A stretch of DNA of 19,967 bases from assembly GCA_945911685.1 (NCBI GenBank), contig CAMEAW010000043.1, positions 1-19,967 of the forward strand, read 5' to 3'. Of this stretch, positions 1-7,205 are shown one piece after another. A program made the translations under genes and the position numbers. The notes beneath the pieces were generated by a model. That model was given only the letters and a program-made list of their open reading frames with translations, did no database searches and had not been told where the DNA came from. The number at the start of each line of letters is the position of its first letter. The first letter of the stretch is position 1. This stretch comes from Bordetella parapertussis. GTDB taxonomy: Bacteria > Pseudomonadota > Gammaproteobacteria > Burkholderiales > Burkholderiaceae_B.

Positions 1-794
1 TCAACAGGCGTTTTGGCCGGCACCAAAATGCCTTGCCAAAAGGCCAAGCTCACGGGGATACCCATCTCAGTGAAAGTCGGAATCTCAGGGGCTTCAACCA
101 CCCGCTGAAGCGTATCCACACCAAGTATTTTTACCTTGCCGGCCTTAGCTGTGGCGTAGGCCAAACCCAGAGGCACCATCATGACCTCGACCTGTTGGCC
201 GACTATTGCCGCGGATGCGGGCCCCGATCCTTGATAGGGAATGTGCCGTAATTTAATTTTTGCCTCCTTGTTGAATGCCTCTGTGCGGATATGCGCTCCA
301 CTAGCAACTCCCCAAGAGGCATAAGTGAAGCGATCAGGTTCTACGCGCGCGAGTTTCAAAAAATCGGCCATGTTGCTAGCTTGCACTGAATTATTTGCCA
401 CGAGTACGTTAGGCATACTCCCGACAACGGCGACCGGAATAAAGTCTTTCAATGCATCAAAAGATACATTCTTAAAAACATGAGGGTTGATTGAATGCGA
501 ATCGGCCACCGTATATTGAATGGTGTAACCGTCTGGGACAGCCCTCGCTGCATATTCCGTCCCAATAACGCCGCTCGCCCCAGATTTATTCTCAACGACG
601 ATTGGCTGCTTTAGCCTCTCACTCAAGAATTTTGCAACCAATCTAGCAACATTATCTGTGCCCCCGCCCGCCGGCCAAGCCACAATCATCTTGATTGCCC
701 GATCGGGGTAAGTCGTCTGACTCATCGCAGCGTCCGTCTGTACCACTCCAAATCCAGCCGCTAGCATCAGAAAACAACGCTTTATTGTTTGCAT
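1..794 (-). CDS. Bug/TctC-family tripartite tricarboxylate transporter substrate-binding protein, 3' end outside window
   Basis: Reading the minus strand from ATG at 794 gives 264 codons with no stop, so the C-terminal part (roughly 50-60 residues in this family) lies beyond base 1. The product starts MQTIKRCFLMLAAGF and has a signal peptide ending near TDAAMSQ. Mature family motifs follow: YPDRAIKMIVAWPAGGGTD, then QPIVVENKSGASG, PDGYT and IPYQGSGPA. These are the hallmark segments of Bug receptors, which bind small carboxylates or related anions in the periplasm. A GGAGA ribosome site lies at 807-803 (minus), and a promoter-like TTGACG/TAAATG pair lies further upstream. The gene is divergent from the LysR gene at 940, a common arrangement for a regulated target. 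The family call is firm. The ligand cannot be read from sequence. Confidence 0.93.
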   Translation of the reverse strand, partial: MQTIKRCFLMLAAGFGVVQTDAAMSQTTYPDRAIKMIVAWPAGGGTDNVARLVAKFLSERLKQPIVVENKSGASGVIGTEYAARAVPDGYTIQYTVADSHSINPHVFKNVSFDALKDFIPVAVVGSMPNVLVANNSVQASNMADFLKLARVEPDRFTYASWGVASGAHIRTEAFNKEAKIKLRHIPYQGSGPASAAIVGQQVEVMMVPLGLAYATAKAGKVKILGVDTLQRVVEAPEIPTFTEMGIPVSLAFWQGILVPAKTPV

Positions 795-840
795 GTTGTG
801 TGTCTCCGTTGACGTCGTTATTTTGAGCGCCACTGGCACT

Positions 841-869
841 CATTTATTCTCTGCAGTCCAAAGCGTCAA
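841..869 (-). promoter_or_regulatory. Putative sigma-70 promoter of the partial Bug gene
   Basis: On the minus strand a -35 box TTGACG (869-864) is followed after exactly 17 bases by TAAATG (846-841). The -35 matches consensus at 5 of 6 positions and the -10 at only about 3 of 6. It lies 47 bases upstream of the ATG at 794, inside the divergent gap next to the LysR gene, so its position is sensible. The weak -10 would fit a promoter needing an activator. This is a by-eye call. Confidence 0.35.
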
Positions 870-918
870 AGCTGCACAAGTTTATGGGTAAACCAGAAGA
901 TAATATATACTTTGTTTG

Positions 919-932
919 ATATTTTAAATATA
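919..932. promoter_or_regulatory. AT-rich dyad next to the LysR start, possible LysR-type box
   Basis: ATATTT-T-AAATAT (919-931) is a perfect 6-bp dyad with a one-base centre, and T920 with A932 satisfies the T-N11-A pattern of LysR-type operators. It lies 8 bases upstream of the LysR ATG, where autorepression would act. The surrounding sequence is very AT-rich, so such a dyad can arise by chance. A weak TTTATG (881-886), 17-base spacer and TATATA (904-909) may be the LysR promoter. Confidence 0.3.
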
Positions 933-939
933 TAAGAAT

Positions 940-1866
940 ATGAATATATTAAATAATGCTGATATCAAACTTTTAAATCTATTTGTTGTCTTGATTAGCG
1001 AGCGCAGCGTATCAAGTACCGCTGAGCGCTTAGACATGACCCAACCGGCGGTGAGCCTCGCGCTATCACGTCTGCGCGAACTATTTCACGACCCTCTGTT
1101 ATTGAGGTCTGGGCGTCGAATGACACCGACTAATCGCGCACTGCAAATAGAAAGCTCCGTGCGAAGCATGCTTATTGAATACCAGTCACTAACCAGTATG
1201 CCGGCCGCCTTTGATGCGTCAAAATCGACGCGTATTTTTGTAATCACCGCACCTGAGCATGTTGAACTTAGACTAATCCCTAAACTTTTAACCAAGATGA
1301 GGGACCTTGCACCCCAAGTGCAACTTGAAGTCAAAGCACCAAATCCAGAGCGATCTTTTGAATTACTCGAAAACGGTGAAATTGATTTGCGCTTGGCTTG
1401 GCTAACTCACCCGAACGTTGCTCTACGCTCGCTGCAATGCTTTCAAGATAAAATGGTCTGCATCGCAAAAATCAACCATCCACGCATAAATGAACATTTA
1501 ACGCTGCAAGATTTTTTATCTATTCCGCACGCACGCACGTTAGGCGCACGAGGCAATACAACCAATCGCGTGATTGATGAAACGTTACGCGGATTAGGGA
1601 AAAATATATCTATGTCTTTTCAAATGCAAAACTTTGCAACCGTTGCCAACGCCGTTAGCTCAACCGACATGATCGCGATGATCCCTTACAGTCTGGCAAT
1701 CAAATTTTCTGAACAACTCGGCCTGCAAATCGTTGATCCGCCAATACGCCTTCCCCGCATAAAATATGCAGCGTACTGGCATGAGCGCAGCCAAAATGAT
1801 GTAGGACATCAATGGCTACGCCAGTTGATTGTCAAGGTAGCGAGAGTGTCAGGCACACAGTCCTGA
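940..1866 (+). CDS. LysR-family transcriptional regulator
   Basis: This 308-residue protein has the usual length and layout of LysR regulators. The N-terminal winged helix-turn-helix covers about residues 8-66, with the recognition segment TAERLDMTQPAVSLALSRLR and the wing PLLLRSGRRMTPT. An effector-binding domain fills about 90-300. The sharp HTH resembles the NodD/PcpR/LinR-like branch, but I cannot assign a subfamily firmly. It is divergent from a Bug receptor gene and lies 70 bp upstream of a co-directional beta-hydroxyacid dehydrogenase and second Bug gene, so it probably controls both flanks in response to the imported compound or a metabolite. The start codon has only a weak ribosome site (AAG). 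The gene looks more AT-rich by eye than its downstream neighbours. Confidence 0.95.
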   Translation: MNILNNADIKLLNLFVVLISERSVSSTAERLDMTQPAVSLALSRLRELFHDPLLLRSGRRMTPTNRALQIESSVRSMLIEYQSLTSMPAAFDASKSTRIFVITAPEHVELRLIPKLLTKMRDLAPQVQLEVKAPNPERSFELLENGEIDLRLAWLTHPNVALRSLQCFQDKMVCIAKINHPRINEHLTLQDFLSIPHARTLGARGNTTNRVIDETLRGLGKNISMSFQMQNFATVANAVSSTDMIAMIPYSLAIKFSEQLGLQIVDPPIRLPRIKYAAYWHERSQNDVGHQWLRQLIVKVARVSGTQS

Positions 1867-1936
1867 CGCGCAGCGCAACTCGGGGCTACACTTTGCACAA
1901 ACTCAGCTCTTTACCTTAACAAAGCAGGCACACCAA

Positions 1937-2812
1937 ATGAAAAAAATCGGAATGATCGGCATTGGCATGATGGGCCATGGCATTGCAACAAACTTGCTCA
2001 AACACGGTCACGCGCTGTCGGTTCTTGAGCATGAGGGCAATCAGCCTCTTGATACCTTAATTGCGGGTGGCGCCACTACCTTCAAAACTCCCAAAGAGCT
2101 CGCTGCGCAATCAAATATTGTCATCCTGTGTGTGACCGGCACGCCGCAAGTCGAGGCGGTTCTTTTCGGTGAACAAGGTGTGCTGCAGGGGCTCGAACCT
2201 AACAGTATTGTCATCGACTGCTCAACTGCTGTCCCGGCCTCAACTGAACGCATTTCAAAATTCGTCTCTGATTATGGATGCCATTTTATGGACGCCGCCA
2301 TGACACGCACGCCTAAAGAGGCTGCCGAGGGGCGACTGAACTTGCTGGTCGGTGCAGAACCTACTCTGTTCGAACAATGCAAACCGCTCTTAGAATGTTT
2401 TGCAGAAAATATCGTACATGTCGGGCCCGTTGGCGCAGGGCATCGCATGAAGCTGTTGCACAATTTTGTATCACTGGGCTCGGTCACGCTCATGGCAGAG
2501 GCCGCCGCTTGTGCTCAGCTAGCCGGCATCCCACCCCAAACCTTTGTCGACGTACTGGCCATGGGCGGCGGTTGGGGTGCTCCACTCGAACGACTCAAAC
2601 CTTATCTGACAAACAAAGATACCTCTAACTTACGTTTCAGTTTGGCCAATAGCTTGAAGGATTTGAGTTATTACAACCAGATGGCCGAGGATATGAAAGT
2701 CGATCATACGATCGCGCAAGCCGTAAAAAGCTCATTAACACAAGCATGCAAAGATGCCGATCCGCAGTCACTGTTACCCGAGATCGTCTCTATCATCGCT
2801 AAAAGACACTAA
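1937..2812 (+). CDS. NAD(P)-dependent beta-hydroxyacid dehydrogenase (3-hydroxyisobutyrate dehydrogenase / sulfolactaldehyde reductase-like)
   Basis: The 291-residue length is normal for the family. The Rossmann motif IGIGMMGHG lies at residues 7-15, the segment IDCSTAVP at 93-100, and the catalytic lysine K172 in GAGHRMKLLHN (166-176). The usual substrate-binding motif DAPVSGG is replaced by DAAMTRT (119-125). From memory, a similar GRT segment occurs in E. coli YihU, where its arginine contacts the sulfonate of sulfolactaldehyde. R124 here occupies that place, and S179 also matches, so the substrate may be a C3/C4 acid or aldehyde with a strong anionic group. The ATG has AGG eight bases upstream. 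It probably shares a transcript with the following Bug gene (29-bp gap) and possibly with the LysR gene before it. Confidence 0.93.
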   Translation: MKKIGMIGIGMMGHGIATNLLKHGHALSVLEHEGNQPLDTLIAGGATTFKTPKELAAQSNIVILCVTGTPQVEAVLFGEQGVLQGLEPNSIVIDCSTAVPASTERISKFVSDYGCHFMDAAMTRTPKEAAEGRLNLLVGAEPTLFEQCKPLLECFAENIVHVGPVGAGHRMKLLHNFVSLGSVTLMAEAAACAQLAGIPPQTFVDVLAMGGGWGAPLERLKPYLTNKDTSNLRFSLANSLKDLSYYNQMAEDMKVDHTIAQAVKSSLTQACKDADPQSLLPEIVSIIAKRH

Positions 2813-2841
2813 GACAATCATTTACTATATCCGAGACGACC

Positions 2842-3870
2842 ATGTCAATATTTACTTTTATCAGTCAAGTCGGCAAGCTTAGTCAGTTCAACCAACCCAC
2901 GCGATCGCTGGCCTTCATCGCGTGCAGCATCGCCTTAGCACTCTCAAGCATTCACGGCGCAGCTAAAGCCCAAGCTAACTATCCAGACAAACCTATTCGT
3001 CTGGTCGTGCCCTATACCCCAGGTGGGGGCGCTGATACAAACTCAAGAATGCTTGCACAGCCTATGTCGGTTATTTTGGGGCAACCGATCGTGATTGAAA
3101 ATCGACCTGGTGCGAGCGGCGTGGTGGGGGCGATGGCTGTGTTGCAAGCGCCGGCCGATGGCTACACCGTATTTTTTGATGCGTTTCCTTACGCAGTGAA
3201 TGCCGTGATGCGTAACCTGCCCTTTGATCCCGTTAAAGACATGATCCCAGTCTCGCAGGCGATCAATATGCCGCTGATTTTAGTTGTCCCCGTCGCAAGC
3301 CCTTTTAAAACCGTAAAAGACTTAGTGGATTTTGCCAAAGCAAACCCCGATAAGCTCGACTACGGCTCATATGGCGCTGGCGGAGCGGCGCATTTAGCAG
3401 CTGAGTTGCTACAGCGCGATGCCGGCATCAAATGGACTCATGTCCCTTACAAAGGTGGCGCGCAAGCCATTGCCGATGTGTTGGCAGGCCGCTTAGGCGG
3501 ATATTTTTCAAACCCAATCACCGCTCTGCCACATTTAAAATCTGGCAAGCTCCGCGCCTTAGGTACAACAGGTGCGGCCAGAATGGAGGCTCTCCCTGAG
3601 GTACCCACATTTGAAGAGCTCGGTTATCCGGGGTTTAGGGTTGTCGAATGGAATGGTTTCTTTGTTGCCAAAGGTACGCCCGCGACCTCTATTGAGCGAC
3701 TCGCAAAAGCTATAAACGAGGCAACCAAAGACCCAGCCGTCAAAGCTCGCATGGGGTCAATGGGCATCGAACCCGTTGGCAACACCCCTGAACAGTTCAC
3801 AACGTTCTTGCAAGGCGAAATCAAACAATGGCGCGCGCTGGTGCAAAGCAACAACATACGCGCCGACTAG
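2842..3870 (+). CDS. Bug/TctC-family tripartite tricarboxylate transporter substrate-binding protein
   Basis: This 342-residue receptor is complete. It has a long basic n-region of about 22 residues, a hydrophobic stretch (LAFIACSIALALSS) and a likely cleavage after AAKA near residue 43. Mature motifs are YPDKPIRLVVPYTPGGGAD, QPIVIENRPGASGVVGA, ADGYT, the central VPYKGGAQAIADVLAGRLG and a C-terminal stretch ending KQWRALVQSNNIR. It is a periplasmic solute binder. No TctA or TctB membrane partner is nearby, so it must use permeases encoded elsewhere or act as a sensor. It lies 29 bp behind the beta-hydroxyacid dehydrogenase, suggesting that the enzyme handles the bound compound or a product of it. 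The stop is only 4 bp from the end of the convergent SDR gene. Confidence 0.96.
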   Translation: MSIFTFISQVGKLSQFNQPTRSLAFIACSIALALSSIHGAAKAQANYPDKPIRLVVPYTPGGGADTNSRMLAQPMSVILGQPIVIENRPGASGVVGAMAVLQAPADGYTVFFDAFPYAVNAVMRNLPFDPVKDMIPVSQAINMPLILVVPVASPFKTVKDLVDFAKANPDKLDYGSYGAGGAAHLAAELLQRDAGIKWTHVPYKGGAQAIADVLAGRLGGYFSNPITALPHLKSGKLRALGTTGAARMEALPEVPTFEELGYPGFRVVEWNGFFVAKGTPATSIERLAKAINEATKDPAVKARMGSMGIEPVGNTPEQFTTFLQGEIKQWRALVQSNNIRAD

Positions 3871-3874
3871 GGCA

Positions 3875-4642
3875 TCAACTAATCGTCACACCGCCATCAA
3901 TTACCAAACTCTGACCCGTCATAAACGAACCCGCCTGCGAGGCTAGAAACACAGCCGCGCCGGCGATTTCATCGGGCTCTCCAATTCGGCGCAACGGCGT
4001 GGTCGAAACACGCTTGGCTAGATTGGCTTCGTCTTCCCACAAGGCACGCGCAAAATCAGTTTTCACTAACCCAGGCGCAATGCAATTGACGCGTATATTG
4101 TGCGGGCCGTATTCAACCGCTAAATTACGTGCGAGCTGCATATCGGCAGCCTTACTAATGCCATAGGCCCCGATCACCGACGAACCCTTAAGCCCCCCGA
4201 TCGAAGACACGATAATGATTGAACCCGCCCGCCGAGTCATCATCTCGGGTACGACATAACTAATCAACCAATGGTTCGCCACGATGTTGTTATCTAAGAT
4301 CTTACGAAACTGATCATCTGCAATATTGGCTTGCGGGCCGTAATACGGGTTACTAGCTGCGTTACACACCAAGATATCAACCTTGCCAAACTCACGCTTT
4401 GCAACAGTCACTAAATTTTCGAGCTCTGCCTTTGATGAAATATTGGCAGGCACAGAAATCGCTGTGTTTGCGCCATGGCGCGCGTTCAGAGCATCGACCA
4501 CCTCCTGGCATGCTGGTGCCTTACGGGACGAGATCACCACCTTGGCTCCGTGTTCAGCCATACGTTCGGCAATGGCTTTGCCGATGCCACGCGATGAGCC
4601 GGTAATGATGGCAACTTGCCCTTTGAGATTAAATAAGTTCAT
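3875..4642 (-). CDS. SDR-family NAD(P)-dependent oxidoreductase
   Basis: A classical 255-residue short-chain dehydrogenase. It shows the cofactor motif TGSSRGIG (residues 14-21), NAAS (94-97), the catalytic serine in IIIVSSIGG (146/147) and Y160-GIS-K164. After beta-strand 2 comes SSR (38-40), and an arginine there usually points to NADP(H). The C-terminal end, TGQSLVIDGGVTIS, is also typical. The substrate cannot be inferred beyond an alcohol/ketone pair. It is convergent with the Bug gene at 2842. The 177-bp region upstream carries a duplicated 32-bp element (4676-4744) that could control it. The ATG has a weak GAG site nine bases upstream. Confidence 0.95.
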   Translation of the reverse strand: MNLFNLKGQVAIITGSSRGIGKAIAERMAEHGAKVVISSRKAPACQEVVDALNARHGANTAISVPANISSKAELENLVTVAKREFGKVDILVCNAASNPYYGPQANIADDQFRKILDNNIVANHWLISYVVPEMMTRRAGSIIIVSSIGGLKGSSVIGAYGISKAADMQLARNLAVEYGPHNIRVNCIAPGLVKTDFARALWEDEANLAKRVSTTPLRRIGEPDEIAGAAVFLASQAGSFMTGQSLVIDGGVTIS

Positions 4643-4675
4643 GTTTTTGTCTCGTATTTGTTTTTAAAAAATTAA

Positions 4676-4744
4676 ATGAGCGAATCATCGAAAGACTTCA
4701 CATTGACGCTATATGATCGAATCATCAAAACACTTCACCGTGAC
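4676..4744. repeat. Two direct copies of a 32-bp element, 37-bp period, upstream of the SDR gene
   Basis: Copies at 4676-4707 and 4713-4744 match at 27 of 32 positions. Each begins ATGA(G/T)CGAATCATC. In the second copy ATGAT-CGA-ATCAT (4713-4725) is a perfect 5-bp dyad with a three-base centre, and the first copy keeps it except for one base. Both lie 34-102 bp upstream of the SDR start at 4642, so they may be paired operators. The rest of the 4643-4819 gap holds a run of eight T at 4760-4767 and no gene that I can see. Confidence 0.65.
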
Positions 4745-4819
4745 CTTACATCACATACCTTTTTTTTCACCATCACGCGCACTCGAACACTTCAATATTA
4801 GGTTGTGCCCTGCGCCTAT

Positions 4820-5083
4820 CTAAGCAGCCATTCCTTTACGCAACAACTCATCGATGAGCTCATTCATCCCGATTGCCCGAGTCTCAGCAAGCCCACGCAA
4901 CTCACCCGCTAACTCAGCATTGAGCTTGACGGCAAAAGGGATCAGCCCTTTTTCTTGATCGATCTTGCGCTGCTCTTTGCGATCAAGCACGCCGCCCGCT
5001 GCAAAACGATCAGGCGTACCGGCTTGCTTGAGTTTGCCGTCAATTTTCAGGCCCAAATTTTTATACAGGTCAGTCTTTTTCAT
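4820..5083 (-). CDS. Small protein with ribbon-helix-helix-like C-terminus
   Basis: This 87-residue protein is highly charged. Residues about 1-45 (MKKTDLYKNLGLKIDGKLKQ onward) form a basic, lysine-rich region without a known motif. The C-terminal part has the strand-helix-helix pattern of Arc/CopG-like folds: IPFAVKLNAEL (about 48-58), AGELRGLAETRA (59-70), then GMNELIDELLRKGM. The strand with alternating residues followed by two short helices is the only basis for the fold call. A perfect dyad at 5094-5112, just upstream of its ATG, could be its own operator. It follows the GST gene on the same strand after 36 bp and may be co-transcribed with it. Alternatives are a conserved hypothetical protein with no DNA binding, or an antitoxin-like protein, but no toxin partner is visible. 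Confidence 0.8.
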   Translation of the reverse strand: MKKTDLYKNLGLKIDGKLKQAGTPDRFAAGGVLDRKEQRKIDQEKGLIPFAVKLNAELAGELRGLAETRAIGMNELIDELLRKGMAA

Positions 5084-5093
5084 ACAACAGGCC

Positions 5094-5112
5094 TTTCGTG
5101 TGAAGCACGAAA
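5094..5112. promoter_or_regulatory. Perfect 7-bp inverted repeat between GST stop and small RHH-like gene
   Basis: TTTCGTG (5094-5100) and CACGAAA (5106-5112) are perfect complements around TGAAG. The dyad starts 10 bp upstream of the ATG at 5083 and lies 7 bp past the GST stop. No T-run follows on either side, so an intrinsic terminator is less likely than an operator. Confidence 0.5.
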
Positions 5113-5119
5113 ACTAACA

Positions 5120-5743
5120 TTAAAGATTATGCAGTGGCGCAATCTTTTGTACAGCAGGCAAAGCAAGCATCCGTTGGTAGTGGTCGGCTACGCGCGGAAA
5201 GCGTGCAAGCTCAACCCCGTTTTGCATCAACCAGATCGTGAGGGTAAAGAGATAAGGGTCTGCAACGCTGAAATCCTTGCCCATTACCCACGGTCCGCGC
5301 AGTAGCTCGCGCTCAATCCAATCAAAACAATCAGTCATGTTCTGCGCAACTTTGGCTTTCATGGCTTGCAGGGCGCTGGCATCGTCTGCCCAGCGCGCGC
5401 CGCGCGTTCCGTGCGCATGCGCCACATGTACCGTTGAACAGAACCAGCTATTTACGGCCTGTAATTCGGCCAGTGCAAACGGATCATCTAAGGGCGCCAT
5501 GCCGCTTTGCGGATGGGTTTGGGCTAGGTAAAGCAAGATGGCAGGGGTTTCGGTGATCACGCCGCGCTCGGTCACCAAAGCAGGCACGCGCCCTTTCGCG
5601 TTAATCGCCAGATACTCGGCTGAGCGTTGCTGATTTGCCTGAAAATCGAGACGAATGGCTTCAAAATCAGCACCAATGTGTTCAAGAACAATATGGCTGG
5701 CCAAGGCACACGAACGTGGGGAGTAATAGAAACGAGCGGTCAT
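5120..5743 (-). CDS. Glutathione S-transferase family protein
   Basis: A 207-residue protein of normal cytosolic GST length. The N-terminal thioredoxin-like domain (about 1-80) starts FYYSPRSCALASHIVLEHIG, close to the beta-class pattern with serine and cysteine near positions 8-12. It contains the cis-proline segment GRVPALV and the glutathione-binding ETPAILLYLA. The helical C-terminal domain follows, with GKDFSVADPYLFTLTIWL near 155-172. It conjugates or isomerises using glutathione. Because a salicylate-hydroxylase-like monooxygenase lies 117 bp upstream on the same strand, a role in an aromatic pathway is possible. It does not look like the zeta-class maleylpyruvate isomerase of the gentisate route. 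AAGGA stands eight bases before the ATG and supports the start. Confidence 0.93.
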   Translation of the reverse strand: MTARFYYSPRSCALASHIVLEHIGADFEAIRLDFQANQQRSAEYLAINAKGRVPALVTERGVITETPAILLYLAQTHPQSGMAPLDDPFALAELQAVNSWFCSTVHVAHAHGTRGARWADDASALQAMKAKVAQNMTDCFDWIERELLRGPWVMGKDFSVADPYLFTLTIWLMQNGVELARFPRVADHYQRMLALPAVQKIAPLHNL

Positions 5744-5791
5744 CGCAGCAGTCCTTATTCAACTAATTATGAGTGATCTACACCTTGCAGC

Positions 5792-5865
5792 AAACATCTC
5801 GCCAAACAGCAATGCGAGACCCTTACATTAAACATCTCGCCACACAACAGGGCTTGACTCTTACA
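5792..5865. repeat. Two direct copies of a 36-bp sequence, 38-bp period, between monooxygenase and GST genes
   Basis: Copies at 5792-5827 and 5830-5865 share AAACATCTCGCC at the start and CTTACA at the end, and match at 29 of 36 positions. The second copy runs through the TAA stop of the monooxygenase gene (5861-5863). The first copy also holds a 6-bp hairpin, TCTCGC (5797-5802) with GCGAGA (5814-5819), which the second lacks. This looks like an old tandem duplication of the 3' end of the gene, or paired regulatory sites. Confidence 0.6.
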
Positions 5866-7081
5866 CCGGTACCGTCGTGACATCGTATTCGTACAGCCAC
5901 TGATAGCGCGCACGAACCTTTTCGGGGGTCCATTCACGGTTCACGTATTCTTCTGCAGACGCCGCATCTGCCAGTGTACGACTTTGAAAGCGTTTACCGT
6001 TTTCGGCTGAACCCAATACAACTTTGGTAGTGCGTTCGATACGTGCCTGTTGATAGCGTTCGAGCCCCTGCTTTACATCATCGCCTGCCGCCTCAAGCGC
6101 ACGGGCCAGTACAACGCCATCTTCTAGCGACATCACAGCACCCTGTGCAAGCATGGGCAACATTGAGTGGCAAGCATCGCCCAACAGACTCACACGCCCG
6201 ACGCTCCACTGTGGCAAGGGCTCGCGCCCCATCAGCGCCCACTTATAGGGCTTTGAAAAAAGCCTAATCATGCTGTGAATGTCGTCATGCCACCCGGCAA
6301 ACGTTGCATGGCACTCTTCGTGCGTACCCTGCGCGCTCCAGGATTCGACCTGCCAGCCTTCGACTTCCATGATGCCGTTGAAGTTCATGTATTCGCCACG
6401 GTGCACGGGATAGTGCACGACGTGCCCGCCGGGGCCAACCCAGTTCGTGCCGACCATTCTGCGCATATGGGCTGGCAACTGATCCATGGGCACTACCCCA
6501 CGCCAAGAGAGCATGCCGGTGTAGACCGGATTGTCGTCGCCAAACAGCCCGTGGCGAATGCGTGAATGCACGCCATCCGCACCGATCAAGCAATCGCCCA
6601 CAGCAGTATGGCTCTGCCCAGCAGTGTCATATTGCAGCGTCACACCCTGCGCGGACTGCTCAAAGCCCGTGCAACGCGCATTGAGGTGAATCGCATCTGG
6701 TTTTTCACGGCGCACACCATCAACAAGCACGGCCAATAGATCAGGCCGATACGTTAAATAATGACCAAAACCGTAACGCTCGACAGACTCAAGGCCCACC
6801 TCAAACAATTTCCAGGCTTGGCCGGTGTTCCAGAGGCGAATCTCTTTACCCTCGGCCTCACAGGCTAAGTCACGAAACTCGGGCAAGACACCAAGTTCGT
6901 GCAAAACACGCGCCCCATTGGCACTGAGTTGTACACCAGCACCCACCTCGCGTAGTTCAGAGGCTTGTTCATAAACATCAACGTCAAAGCCGCGCTTAAG
7001 CAAGGCTAAGGCCGCAGTCAGGCCACCTATCCCTCCGCCCGCGATCAAGATATGGGGGCGCTTCGTTTTTTTAATCGTCAT
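5861..7081 (-). CDS. FAD-dependent aromatic monooxygenase (salicylate / 3-hydroxybenzoate hydroxylase family)
   Basis: A class A flavoprotein hydroxylase of 406 residues from ATG at 7081. The frame stays open to a TTG at 7087, but a GAG site eight bases upstream favours the ATG. Positions below are counted from that TTG. The dinucleotide motif is AGGGIGG (16-22) with E40 ending strand 2. The DG motif is GADGVHSRIR (D171, G172), and the GD motif is SLLGDACHSMLPMLAQGA (G303, D304, P311, Q315-G316). The C-terminus ends YEYDVTTVPV. The family uses NAD(P)H and O2 to hydroxylate aromatic rings, often with decarboxylation. Members include salicylate 1-hydroxylase, 3-hydroxybenzoate 6-hydroxylase and 6-hydroxynicotinate 3-monooxygenase, and I cannot choose among them. 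It is divergent from an MFS gene across a long dyad, and a GST gene follows it. Confidence 0.94.
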   Translation of the reverse strand: MTIKKTKRPHILIAGGGIGGLTAALALLKRGFDVDVYEQASELREVGAGVQLSANGARVLHELGVLPEFRDLACEAEGKEIRLWNTGQAWKLFEVGLESVERYGFGHYLTYRPDLLAVLVDGVRREKPDAIHLNARCTGFEQSAQGVTLQYDTAGQSHTAVGDCLIGADGVHSRIRHGLFGDDNPVYTGMLSWRGVVPMDQLPAHMRRMVGTNWVGPGGHVVHYPVHRGEYMNFNGIMEVEGWQVESWSAQGTHEECHATFAGWHDDIHSMIRLFSKPYKWALMGREPLPQWSVGRVSLLGDACHSMLPMLAQGAVMSLEDGVVLARALEAAGDDVKQGLERYQQARIERTTKVVLGSAENGKRFQSRTLADAASAEEYVNREWTPEKVRARYQWLYEYDVTTVPV

Positions 7082-7104
7082 TTTCAAACTCGTTGTTGAT
7101 CAGA

Positions 7105-7140
7105 CGCCTCAATGAGTGCAGCCCGCCCCCTGTTGAGGCG
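7105..7140. promoter_or_regulatory. Inverted repeat in the divergent monooxygenase/MFS promoter region
   Basis: CGCCTCAA (7105-7112) and TTGAGGCG (7133-7140) are perfect complements separated by 20 bases. Extending outward to ten bases adds one mismatch. The dyad lies 23 bp from the monooxygenase start and 65 bp from the MFS start, a fitting place for a shared operator. The spacing between half-site centres is about 28 bp. Confidence 0.45.
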
Positions 7141-7205
7141 ACGGGATCTCAAATGTCAGCGCAACCGAAATATTACCCCAGTGACCAATCGCGCTAAACT
7201 CAATC

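Noticed and set aside
4676..4744. CRISPR array
   Set aside because: There are only two imperfect copies with a five-base gap, no spacers of uniform length and no cas genes.
4760..4767. Run of eight T as an intrinsic terminator
   Set aside because: No stem precedes it on the plus strand, and both flanking genes are on the minus strand.
5120..5743. Maleylpyruvate isomerase of a gentisate pathway
   Set aside because: The N-terminus is beta-class-like and lacks the zeta-class SSxxxR motif. No gentisate dioxygenase is in the window.
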